NCBI GenBank assembly: GCA_025361325.1
Contig: JANYAL010000189.1
Location: 1-9,984, forward strand
Direction: 5' to 3'
Length of the DNA stretch: 9,984 nucleotides
Origin: Bacteroidota bacterium
Lineage (GTDB): Bacteria; Bacteroidota; Bacteroidia; Chitinophagales; Chitinophagaceae
Shown: positions 1 to 6,904 of the stretch, piece by piece
Layout: the number at the start of each line of letters is the position of its first letter
How positions within the stretch are numbered: position 1 is the stretch's first letter
Made by a program: the position numbers and the translations under genes
Notes under the pieces: generated by a model
Told to the model about the DNA's origin: nothing
What the model saw: the letters and a program-made list of their open reading frames with translations, nothing else
Databases searched by the model: none

Positions 1-619
1 TGGCAATGACCAGCACATCAAGTCCGGCTATCAGTCCGGCCAATTGCATGACAGCGCCTTCCCGGAACACTTCGGCGAAAGCTGTTTTGCTCAGCCGCAT
101 CAGCATCAGCAACTGGGGCAGGATCACCGGGAAACCTAAAATGGCTACCAGGGCAGCATTCTGCTGTGCTTTAGCCGCAATGGCACTCATCAGCGTAAAG
201 ACGATACTGATGCTGCCACCGCCGAGTATTACAATGCCTATGAATTTCAGGCTGTCATCAACCGGGTTATTCAAAAACACAAAGAAAAGAAAGACGCTGA
301 TGAGGCTCATCAGGATCATGAATATGATGTTATAAATGATCTTGGCAATGATGAAATCCAGGGGAGATACGATGGTATAAAAATAGAGCAGTCTTCCCCG
401 GCTTTCCTGCAAAAAACTCTTTGCCACTGCATTCACACAGATGAACAGCTGGATCACCCAGAACAGTCCGTTCCATACCGCGGCTTCGGGTTTATCCATG
501 GAAAGATACAGCACAAATATAGTGGAGGCTATGTATAACAGGATGCCATAAAAGGTATGCTGCTGCCTGAATTCAAGCAGGAAATCCTTTCTAAGCAGGG
601 TCAGAATCCTTCTGTTCAT
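1..619 (-). CDS. ccmB: CcmB-like haem exporter membrane subunit (3' end off the window)
   Basis: Reading leftward from an ATG at 619-617, 206 codons are visible with no stop before the edge. CcmB proteins are usually about 220 residues, so only the extreme C-terminus should be missing. The translation starts MNRRILTLLRKDFLLEFRQQ, a short cationic cytoplasmic head. About six hydrophobic segments follow, near residues 22-40, 51-67, 92-116, 124-148, 154-176 and 190 onward. The ESRGRLLYF stretch (72-80) after TM2 and the glycine-rich GGGSIS (133-138) with a PVILPQLL segment (164-171) resemble the CcmB permease family. In known systems CcmB works with CcmA and CcmC in the ABC module for c-type cytochrome maturation in the inner membrane. 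It lies 39 nt downstream of tdk on the same strand. A generic ABC-2 permease is the main alternative; CcmA/CcmC neighbours are outside the window. Confidence 0.82.
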   Translation of the reverse strand, partial: MNRRILTLLRKDFLLEFRQQHTFYGILLYIASTIFVLYLSMDKPEAAVWNGLFWVIQLFICVNAVAKSFLQESRGRLLYFYTIVSPLDFIIAKIIYNIIFMILMSLISVFLFFVFLNNPVDDSLKFIGIVILGGGSISIVFTLMSAIAAKAQQNAALVAILGFPVILPQLLMLMRLSKTAFAEVFREGAVMQLAGLIAGLDVLVIA

Positions 620-633
620 GTGATATTATAATC

Positions 634-657
634 TGCCCGGAGAAACATCACCGGGCA
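634..657 (-). other. Hairpin between tdk and ccmB
   Basis: A perfect 7-bp inverted repeat (TGCCCGG at 634-640, CCGGGCA at 651-657) encloses a 10-nt loop directly after the tdk stop codon and 15 nt before the ccmB start. No T-tract follows on the minus strand (the next bases are GATTATAATATC), so it is not a canonical intrinsic terminator. It could be a weak terminator, attenuator or mRNA-stability element, or chance. Confidence 0.35.
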
Positions 658-658
658 T

Positions 659-1228
659 TTAATCATTTTTTTGAGCACATATTCTGCAACGTGGTTCATA
701 CACATCCTTTTCGCCAATTAGTACTTGCCCCGCTTGATTCACTTTACGGTAGCTGATATTGGCGATATTGCCGCATACCTGGCAAATGGCGTGCAGTTTG
801 GTGATATAGTCCGCCCTGGCCAGCAGGTTGGGCATCTGGCCGAAAGGATTGCCCTGGTAATCCATATCCAGCCCGGCAACGATCACCCGGATGCCGTTTA
901 GGGCCAGGGTTTCACATACATCAGTAATGCCCGGATCAAAGAACTGGGCTTCATCGATACCCACTACGTCCACATCCGTTGCCAGTGGAAGGATGGCTTC
1001 TGAACTGTTTACGGGCGTACTGGGAAAAGCATTGGTATCATGGCTCACGATATTCAATTTATCGAACCGTACATCGATAGCCGGTTTAAATATCTCCACG
1101 TTGAGATTGGCTATCTTTACCCGTTTGAGCCTACGGATCAGTTCTTCCGTCTTTCCGCTGAACATACTGCCGCTGATGACCTCTATCCATCCTCTCCTTT
1201 CCCCCCTAAAATTCGGCTCTATAAACAT
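659..1228 (-). CDS. tdk: Thymidine kinase (TK1-like, type II)
   Basis: Phosphorylates thymidine (and deoxyuridine) to dTMP using ATP in the cytoplasmic pyrimidine salvage pathway. The 189-residue length is normal for the family. The Walker A P-loop GSMFSGKT is at residues 20-27. The DEAQFF motif at 92-97 includes the expected catalytic base Glu93 and Walker B Asp92. The lasso region holds the structural zinc site: CQVC (Cys149, Cys152) and CRIC (Cys181, Cys184). [11 protein letters not shown] at 172-182 is the thymidine-binding lasso. The N-terminus with RRGWIEVI just before the P-loop is typical of Bacteroidota Tdk and supports the ATG at 1228. The residue just before the P-loop glycine is Ser19. 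ccmB follows 39 nt downstream and an unknown gene diverges upstream; neither has an obvious functional link. Confidence 0.97.
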   Translation of the reverse strand: MFIEPNFRGERRGWIEVISGSMFSGKTEELIRRLKRVKIANLNVEIFKPAIDVRFDKLNIVSHDTNAFPSTPVNSSEAILPLATDVDVVGIDEAQFFDPGITDVCETLALNGIRVIVAGLDMDYQGNPFGQMPNLLARADYITKLHAICQVCGNIANISYRKVNQAGQVLIGEKDVYEPRCRICAQKND

Positions 1229-1323
1229 TTACTATATTTTTAGAATTCAGTTAGTAACTTAGAGGTCGGTTGCTCATCCATATAGGCCATAGCCCTTATA
1301 AGGCATCAAAAGTATATCATATC

Positions 1324-2055
1324 ATGCAAAGAGTGGAAACACTCCTTAATAAACTACAGGAACAGTTAGCACAGAAAGCCCCGATCGGGCAATTATTACT
1401 TACCGTTCAGATTTTACAGGCGGAGTTGCTCCACCTGCAGGGAGGGGATGCCCATGAAACATCAGGTGATCCTGTCGCCATCACTCCCGCTCACAACATG
1501 CGGCCGGCAGCAACTACCTTGATGGAAGGAAAGGAGGAGAAGACAATTGAAGTGCTAAAAGTGGATGAGGCAGAGATAGAGGCTGAACTGGAGGAGATGA
1601 GGCGTAAGACGGACATGATTCAGAAGATCAGTGTACAGAACAAGCCATCGATCCTTTTTGACATGGAGGATGACATACCAACGCTTTCGCACCAGTTTCA
1701 ATCGAAACCCGCTCAGCCATCCCTTGAGATCAACGAAACAATTGCGGGAAATACTTCTTCTGTGAATGAAAAATTGAAACAAGCGAAGATAGATCTGGGC
1801 GATACCCTTACTGAAGTTCCGATCAGGGACCTCAGGAAGGCCATTGGGGTCAATGACCGTTTCCTGTTCATCAATACATTGTTCCGGGGAGATGAAGTGA
1901 TGTATGAACGCAGCATCAAGACCATCAATAGTTTTTCCATTTTGGCGGAAGCAGAGTACTGGATCCAGCGGGAGTTGAAAGTTAAGAACGGATGGAAAGA
2001 TGCTGATGAAGTAGTGAAACAATTCTATCAACTGGTCAAAAGACGCTTTTCCTGA
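1324..2055 (+). CDS. Conserved Bacteroidota protein of unknown function
   Basis: I do not recognise a named family. From the ATG at 1324 the product is 243 residues; the frame is open back to a TTG at 1270, but those 18 codons look non-coding. No signal peptide or membrane segment is visible, so it is probably cytoplasmic. Three parts can be seen. Residues 1-40 form a leucine- and glutamine-rich helix, likely coiled coil. Residues 41-165 are low in complexity and probably disordered, with an acidic run around 70-95. Residues 166-243 form a compact, conserved-looking domain with IGVNDRFLFINTLFRGD (174-190) and an AEAEYWIQREL helix (208-218), ending in KRRFS. From memory, proteins with a similar C-terminal NDRFLF domain occur across Bacteroidota as hypotheticals. 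It diverges from tdk and overlaps waaA tail-to-tail. No function can be assigned. Confidence 0.8.
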   Translation: MQRVETLLNKLQEQLAQKAPIGQLLLTVQILQAELLHLQGGDAHETSGDPVAITPAHNMRPAATTLMEGKEEKTIEVLKVDEAEIEAELEEMRRKTDMIQKISVQNKPSILFDMEDDIPTLSHQFQSKPAQPSLEINETIAGNTSSVNEKLKQAKIDLGDTLTEVPIRDLRKAIGVNDRFLFINTLFRGDEVMYERSIKTINSFSILAEAEYWIQRELKVKNGWKDADEVVKQFYQLVKRRFS

Positions 2056-3290
2056 ATATACGCAATGATCCGGTCGGTTGATCCTTTTTGGGAGTATACA
2101 AAATGCCGCGAAGCCTCCCCGGTCCCTTTTAATTTCTGTTCATTGCCCAGCAGTTCTGTAAGTATGGATTCAAGTTCCAGCGGCAGTTCAAAAGAAATAC
2201 CACCGCCAGCCTCCGCCAATCCAGCAGCTTCAGCAAACTTTTCATATTCCGGTCCGAAGATAACGGGTTTACCGTACACGGCGGCTTCCAGGACATTGTG
2301 TACGCCATCTTTCCCGAAGCCACCTCCAATATATGCGATCGTAGCATACCTGTATAAACGGGATAGCATTCCGATATTATCAATGATCAGTAAGTTTTTT
2401 TTAACAGCTGTACCAGGCATATTTTCGGAAAGGGATGAATAAGTTAGGGTATCCGGGAGGATCTTCCTGAGGCGGGTAATATTGTCATTGTCCACTTCAT
2501 GAGGTGCAATGATGAATTGTATCTCCGGGTGCATCTTAATATAGTGCAGCAAAACGGTCTCGTCTTCCTCCCAGGTACTCCCTGCAACAATGACCTGTCG
2601 GCTGCCGCAAAAGGATTCAATATAGGGTACAGGTTCAAAATCACCTGCAATAGCGATCACCCTGTCGAAACGGGTATCCCCGTTAATGAATATTGGTTGT
2701 TTAATATCCAAGTCCCGCAATAATGTTGAGGACCCCTCATACTGTACAAAAAAACAGGTAAAGAATTCCAGCATTTTTCTCCATATCCCCCCATACCATT
2801 TGAAAAAGGGCTGGTTGGCCCTGAAAATACCAGAGACCAGGAGTACCGGGATATTCCGATTTTTCAGTTCTGAAAGATAATAGTACCAGAATTCATATTT
2901 GATCCACAATACCAGTGAAGGGTTAATGTCATCAATGAATTTCCTGGCATTTTCTTTTGAATCCATGGGGAGATAGGTAACGTGGTTAGCTCCTTTATAG
3001 TTCTTCATAGATTCATATCCTGAAGGAGAAAAAAAACTTAGTACGATACGGTAAGCAGGAAATGTATTCCTGATCCTTTCCAGCAAGGGTCTGCCCTGTT
3101 CGAATTCACCTAGGCTGGCGCAGTGCATCCAGATAGTACTTTTGTTAGGTTGGGGTGGGGTCTCCCCGGAAATAAGAATGATTTGTTTGCGACCGGAGCG
3201 CCATTGTTTTGCTTTGGGATTCCAGTTGGCAGCTACTCGAATACCCAAAGAATATAGGACAAGGAATATATCGTACAAGAATTTACCCAA
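2028..3290 (-). CDS. waaA: 3-deoxy-D-manno-octulosonic acid (Kdo) transferase
   Basis: Transfers Kdo from CMP-Kdo to lipid IVA at the inner face of the cytoplasmic membrane, in LPS inner-core synthesis (GT30 family, GT-B fold). The 420-residue length is normal. The N-terminus (residues 4-21) is a hydrophobic anchor followed by NPKAKQW, as in Bacteroidota WaaA. HCASLGEFEQG at 56-66 matches the family motif and contains the expected catalytic Glu62. The C-terminal domain has YIGGGFGKDGVHNVLEA (320-336) and GPEYEKFAEA (346-355), the CMP-Kdo-binding region. The start must be TTG at 3290: a TAA lies in frame two codons upstream, and the first internal Met (residue 55) would remove the anchor. It is divergent from the polysaccharide operon and its last 28 nt overlap the unknown gene to its left. 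Confidence 0.96.
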   Translation of the reverse strand: MGKFLYDIFLVLYSLGIRVAANWNPKAKQWRSGRKQIILISGETPPQPNKSTIWMHCASLGEFEQGRPLLERIRNTFPAYRIVLSFFSPSGYESMKNYKGANHVTYLPMDSKENARKFIDDINPSLVLWIKYEFWYYYLSELKNRNIPVLLVSGIFRANQPFFKWYGGIWRKMLEFFTCFFVQYEGSSTLLRDLDIKQPIFINGDTRFDRVIAIAGDFEPVPYIESFCGSRQVIVAGSTWEEDETVLLHYIKMHPEIQFIIAPHEVDNDNITRLRKILPDTLTYSSLSENMPGTAVKKNLLIIDNIGMLSRLYRYATIAYIGGGFGKDGVHNVLEAAVYGKPVIFGPEYEKFAEAAGLAEAGGGISFELPLELESILTELLGNEQKLKGTGEASRHFVYSQKGSTDRIIAYIQEKRLLTS

Positions 3291-3304
3291 GCTTTATTTT
3301 ATAC

Positions 3305-3312
3305 CAAATCTA
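3305..3312 (-). promoter_or_regulatory. Bacteroidota -7 box, candidate promoter of waaA
   Basis: On the minus strand the octamer reads TAGATTTG, an exact match to the Bacteroidota sigma-ABfr -7 consensus TAnnTTTG. It lies 14 nt before the TTG start of waaA, which would give a leader of only about 5-10 nt. No TTG element sits at the usual 17-23 nt upstream, so the promoter assignment is tentative. Confidence 0.4.
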
Positions 3313-3338
3313 ATGGCAATTTTCCAAATGTGGCAGGC

Positions 3339-3393
3339 TTTCATTCCTGGATACCGATCACCTGGGATGACCCGATAGAATACGGGAATGAAA
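3339..3393. promoter_or_regulatory. Inverted repeat between divergent promoters (possible operator)
   Basis: TTTCATTCC at 3339-3347 is repeated as its exact reverse complement GGAATGAAA at 3385-3393, separated by 37 nt. Allowing a T:G wobble, the arms extend to 11 bp. A smaller GGG-ATGA-CCC hairpin lies inside (3364-3373). The arms fall upstream of the two outward-facing -7 boxes, near the -40 region of each. A shared operator is an inference; chance pairing is not excluded, and no known regulator is implied. Confidence 0.3.
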
Positions 3394-3409
3394 CTCATTT
3401 GCTAATTCT

Positions 3410-3417
3410 TATCTTTG
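3410..3417 (+). promoter_or_regulatory. Bacteroidota -7 box, candidate promoter of the polysaccharide operon
   Basis: TATCTTTG is an exact match to TAnnTTTG and ends 21 nt before the ATG of the first operon gene, giving a leader of roughly 15 nt. A good -33 TTG at normal spacing is not visible (the nearest TTTG, at 3398, is too close). The box covers the TTG at 3415 that would be the longest possible start of the downstream gene, which favours the ATG at 3439 instead. Confidence 0.45.
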
Positions 3418-3438
3418 GGCCGTTCAAACAGCGTTATT

Positions 3439-4569
3439 ATGAGGCCTATACAAATGGTGGATACCAAAACCCAGTATCTAAAGATAAAGACTGAAGTGGA
3501 TACAGCGGTATTGGGTGTTATGGAAAGTTCCCAGTTCATAGGCGGAAAGACCGTTACAGCGTTTTCAGATGACCTAGCCGTTTACCACGGTTCTAAACAT
3601 TGTATCCCCTGTGCCAATGGTACCGATGCCCTTCAAATAGCGATGATGGCACTTGGCCTAAAACCGGGCGATGAAGTGATTACCCCCTCTTTCACCTATA
3701 TTGCCACTGTTGAAGTTGCGGCACTGCTGCACATAAAACCTGTATTCGTTGATGTAGATCCAAGCTCTTTCTGTATAGATCCTGCCAAAATAGAAAAAGC
3801 CATTACTCCAAGAACAAAAGCCATCATCCCTGTGCATTTATATGGCCAGGCTGCAGATATGGAAAAGATCATGGCCATTGCAAAGGCGCACAATCTTTTT
3901 GTAATTGAAGATAATGCCCAGGCCATAGGCTGTGATTATTTCTTCTCTGACGGGAGACGATTGAAAACAGGCACCATTGGCCATATCGGGTGCACGTCCT
4001 TTTACCCGTCAAAGAACCTCGGGGCATTTGGTGATGGCGGCGCCATGTTCACCCATGATGATGAATTAGCGGTAAAGCTGCATATGATCGCGTCCCATGG
4101 ACAAAGTAAAAGATATTACCATGACTTGGTGGGCTGTAATTCAAGGCTTGATACCATACAGGCTGCCATCCTCAATATCAAATTGAGAAACCTGGATGAA
4201 TATATCACCGCACGCCGGAAGGCTGCTGATTTCTATGATCGTACCTTTGCGGGTAATAAAAACATTCTAATTCCGTTTAGAGACAGCAATAATAGACACG
4301 TATTTCACCAATATACGCTGGTGTTGCAGGATAGGGACAGGGATGGGTTGAACAGGTATCTGGCAGAGCAAGGGGTACCCTCCATGATTTATTATCCTGT
4401 TCCGGCACACAAACAGAAAATGTTCGATGCCTTTGGCGGTAATAGCTATCACTTACCTGTAACAGACTGGCTTTGTGAACGGGTGATATCATTGCCTATT
4501 CATACCGAACTTGATGAGGAGCAACAAGAATTCATTGTATCCAGGGTTCTGGAATTTATAAATAACTGA
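3439..4569 (+). CDS. DegT/DnrJ/EryC1/StrS-family sugar aminotransferase (WbpE-like)
   Basis: PLP-dependent aminotransferase that adds an amino group to a keto nucleotide sugar, probably at C3. From ATG 3439 it has 376 residues, normal for the family, and begins MRPIQMVDTKTQYLKIK. Seen in order: GTDAL (61-65, phosphate/cofactor contact), TPSFTYIAT (82-90), EDNAQA (157-162, with Asp158 expected to bind the PLP pyridine nitrogen), and FYPSKNLGAFGDGGA (188-202), where Lys192 is the Schiff-base lysine. Overall similarity, recalled rather than computed, is closest to WbpE, which makes UDP-GlcNAc(3NH2)A. The oxidoreductase and acetyltransferase partners (WbpB, WbpD types) are not in the window, so the exact substrate is open; a QdtB/FdtB-like role on a dTDP sugar is the alternative. 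It heads the operon, 2 nt before ugd. Confidence 0.93.
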   Translation: MRPIQMVDTKTQYLKIKTEVDTAVLGVMESSQFIGGKTVTAFSDDLAVYHGSKHCIPCANGTDALQIAMMALGLKPGDEVITPSFTYIATVEVAALLHIKPVFVDVDPSSFCIDPAKIEKAITPRTKAIIPVHLYGQAADMEKIMAIAKAHNLFVIEDNAQAIGCDYFFSDGRRLKTGTIGHIGCTSFYPSKNLGAFGDGGAMFTHDDELAVKLHMIASHGQSKRYYHDLVGCNSRLDTIQAAILNIKLRNLDEYITARRKAADFYDRTFAGNKNILIPFRDSNNRHVFHQYTLVLQDRDRDGLNRYLAEQGVPSMIYYPVPAHKQKMFDAFGGNSYHLPVTDWLCERVISLPIHTELDEEQQEFIVSRVLEFINN

Positions 4570-4571
4570 TT

Positions 4572-5894
4572 ATGAATATCGCTGTTGTAGGAACAGGTTA
4601 TGTAGGCCTTGTCACCGGGACCTGCTTTGCAGAAACTGGCAATCATGTCACTTGCGTAGATATAGACATTAAAAAGATCGACATGTTACAGTCGGGGCAG
4701 ATACCCATTTACGAGCCCGGACTGGAAAAACTGTTCAAGCGCAACCAGAAAGAGGGCCGCCTGCATTTTACAACCTCACTTTCTGAAGGTGTAAAAGAGG
4801 CACAGGTCATTTTCCTTGCTTTACCCACCCCGCCCGGCGAGAACGGAAGCGCAGATCTGAAATATATTCTTGGTGTGGCCGATGAACTTGGAAAAATCAT
4901 CACGCAATACACGGTCATCATAGACAAAAGCACGGTACCGGTGGGTACTGCAGAAAAAGTATATGCTGCTATTGCCAGGAACACCGCCTCAGATTTTGAC
5001 GTGGTCTCCAATCCGGAGTTCTTACGTGAAGGTGTAGCAGTGGAAGATTTCATGAAACCCGACCGTGTGGTGATAGGCACACGCTCTGAACATGCCAAAA
5101 AGATAATGAATGAATTATTCATGCCTTTTGTACGCCAGGGAAACCCCATCATCTTTATGGATGAAAAAAGTGCAGAGCTAACTAAGTATGCTGCCAATGC
5201 TTTCTTGGCTACCAAGATTACCTATATGAATGAGATCGCACAGCTTTGTGAGAAGCTGGGTGCCGATGTGGACATGGTACGAAAAGGAATGGGCAGCGAT
5301 GAGCGCATAGGAAGACGTTTTCTGTTTCCGGGCATCGGATATGGTGGAAGTTGTTTTCCAAAGGATGTTCTGGCATTATCAAGGTCGGCTAATGAAGCTG
5401 GTTATCCGTTCAGGATACTGGATGCAGTCATGCAGGTGAATGAGAAACAGAAGCTTCATTTATTACTCAAGATATTACAATATTTCAATAATGACCTGAA
5501 GGGCAGAAAGATCGCATTGTGGGGACTGGCCTTTAAACCCAACACCGATGATATACGCGAGGCGCCGGCATTGTATATGATGGACAAATTACTGATGGCA
5601 GGTGCCGCTGTAACAGTGTATGACCCGGAAGCAATGAAAAATGTTAAACAACTGTATGGTGACAAGATCGACTATGCCGAGCACCAGTATGATGCACTAA
5701 ACAGTGCAGATGCATTACTGATTGCCACTGAATGGAGTGAATTCCGTACACCTGATTTCACAAAGATTATTTCGTTAATGAAAAATAAAGTAATTTTTGA
5801 CGGAAGGAACCTGTTTGACCTGTTCAAAATGGAGGAACTTGGTTTTCACTATGAGAGTGTAGGGCGCAGGTCCATCGGTCCGCTTAACAATTAA
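4572..5894 (+). CDS. ugd: UDP-glucose 6-dehydrogenase
   Basis: Oxidises UDP-glucose to UDP-glucuronate with two NAD+ in the cytoplasm. The 440 residues match the family. The N-terminal Rossmann motif GTGYVG is at 7-12, with Asp30 of CVDID ending beta-2. IYEPGLE (46-52), STVPVGT (120-126) and NPEFLREG (147-154) are typical. The central helix [15 protein letters not shown] (201-215) carries the expected catalytic Lys205. The catalytic cysteine is Cys261 in [10 protein letters not shown] (257-266). The C-terminal UDP-binding domain includes [17 protein letters not shown], as in intact enzymes. It starts 2 nt after the aminotransferase stop, so translational coupling is likely. The product is the substrate of the next gene. 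A GDP-mannose or UDP-ManNAc dehydrogenase is unlikely given the [19 protein letters not shown] signature. Confidence 0.97.
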   Translation: MNIAVVGTGYVGLVTGTCFAETGNHVTCVDIDIKKIDMLQSGQIPIYEPGLEKLFKRNQKEGRLHFTTSLSEGVKEAQVIFLALPTPPGENGSADLKYILGVADELGKIITQYTVIIDKSTVPVGTAEKVYAAIARNTASDFDVVSNPEFLREGVAVEDFMKPDRVVIGTRSEHAKKIMNELFMPFVRQGNPIIFMDEKSAELTKYAANAFLATKITYMNEIAQLCEKLGADVDMVRKGMGSDERIGRRFLFPGIGYGGSCFPKDVLALSRSANEAGYPFRILDAVMQVNEKQKLHLLLKILQYFNNDLKGRKIALWGLAFKPNTDDIREAPALYMMDKLLMAGAAVTVYDPEAMKNVKQLYGDKIDYAEHQYDALNSADALLIATEWSEFRTPDFTKIISLMKNKVIFDGRNLFDLFKMEELGFHYESVGRRSIGPLNN

Positions 5895-5907
5895 ACGAAA
5901 AGAGGCA

Positions 5908-6891
5908 GTGGCAACAAAGAAGATATTAATTACTGGGGCTGCAGGATTTTTAGGTTCGCATCTCTGCGACCGCTTTATCAGGGAAGGATACCAGGTGATC
6001 GGAATGGACAATCTTATCACTGGAGACCTAAAGAATATTGAGCAGCTCTTTAAACTGAGGCAGTTCGAATTCTATCATCATGATGTATCAAAGTTCATTC
6101 ATTTGACCGGGCATCTTGATTATATTTTACATTTTGCATCACCCGCCAGTCCGATCGATTATCTGAAAATTCCCATTCAAACACTGAAAGTGAGTTCACT
6201 GGGTACACATAACTGCCTTGGTCTGGCTAAAGCAAAAAATGCCACTATTCTTGTTGCCTCTACCAGCGAAGTTTATGGTGACCCCCTTGTACATCCTCAA
6301 AATGAAGATTACTGGGGCAATGTGAACCCTATTGGTCCCAGGGGTGTGTATGATGAAGCCAAGCGTTTCCAGGAAGCCATAACCATGGCCTACCAAACAT
6401 TTCACCAGGTAAATACCCGCATTGTAAGGATATTCAACACGTATGGTCCCCGGATGCGGCTGAATGACGGTAGGGCATTGCCTGCGTTCATAGGCCAGGC
6501 TTTACGAGGTGAGAACCTGACCGTTTTCGGTGATGGAAGTCAGACGCGCAGTTTTTGTTATGTAGACGACCTGGTGGATGGCATTTACCGCCTGTTATTG
6601 AGCAATTACACTCTTCCATTGAATTTAGGCAATCCGGATGAGATCACATTAAAAGACTTTGCAGCCGAGATCATAAAAATTACCGGCACCACACAAAAAA
6701 TAGTGTATAAAAAGCTACCTAAGGATGATCCTAAACAAAGACAACCCGATATCACCCGTGCAAAAGAAATATTGGGATGGGAGCCACTCATCAACAGGGC
6801 CGATGGTTTGAAGATCACCCTTGCTTATTTCAGGAGTTTAGCCCCTGAAGAGTTATATAAATTACCTAAAGAATTTGATAGTATAAAATAG
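5908..6891 (+). CDS. uxs: UDP-glucuronate decarboxylase (UDP-xylose synthase)
   Basis: Extended short-chain dehydrogenase expected to convert UDP-glucuronate to UDP-xylose with tightly bound NAD+. It has 327 residues. The NAD-binding motif GAAGFLG is at 10-16. [11 protein letters not shown] (75-85), TSEVYGDP (119-126), and [19 protein letters not shown] (135-153) are UXS hallmarks. The expected active-site residues are Ser120, Glu121, Tyr148 and Lys152, placed as in characterised UXS enzymes. [10 protein letters not shown] (174-183) follows. The start is GTG at 5908: AGAGG lies just upstream at 5901-5905, and the first internal Met (residue 33) would delete the nucleotide-binding motif. The gene follows ugd by 13 nt, so substrate producer and consumer are adjacent. 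A dTDP-glucose 4,6-dehydratase or a UDP-GlcA 4-epimerase is less likely on these motifs. Confidence 0.92.
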   Translation: MATKKILITGAAGFLGSHLCDRFIREGYQVIGMDNLITGDLKNIEQLFKLRQFEFYHHDVSKFIHLTGHLDYILHFASPASPIDYLKIPIQTLKVSSLGTHNCLGLAKAKNATILVASTSEVYGDPLVHPQNEDYWGNVNPIGPRGVYDEAKRFQEAITMAYQTFHQVNTRIVRIFNTYGPRMRLNDGRALPAFIGQALRGENLTVFGDGSQTRSFCYVDDLVDGIYRLLLSNYTLPLNLGNPDEITLKDFAAEIIKITGTTQKIVYKKLPKDDPKQRQPDITRAKEILGWEPLINRADGLKITLAYFRSLAPEELYKLPKEFDSIK

Positions 6892-6904
6892 TTAATCATT
6901 CTGC

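Noticed and set aside
6..335. Open frame on the plus strand opposite the ccmB-like gene
   Set aside because: It is antisense to a clear membrane-protein gene; its low-complexity composition is that of a shadow frame.
1233..1240. TATATTTT as a plus-strand -7 box for the unknown gene at 1324
   Set aside because: It lacks the final G of TAnnTTTG, has no TTG at the right spacing, and lies 84 nt before the start; too weak to annotate in AT-rich intergenic DNA.
891..1262. Plus-strand open frames opposite tdk
   Set aside because: The minus-strand frame has every Tdk motif; the opposite frames have no recognisable domain.
1294..1303. CCTTATAAGG palindrome upstream of the unknown gene
   Set aside because: A 10-bp palindrome with no flanking symmetry and no second copy; can occur by chance, and no regulator is suggested.
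3415..3438. Upstream TTG start for the aminotransferase
   Set aside because: It would overlap an exact -7 promoter box and add eight residues not expected in the family; ATG 3439 gives the usual N-terminus.
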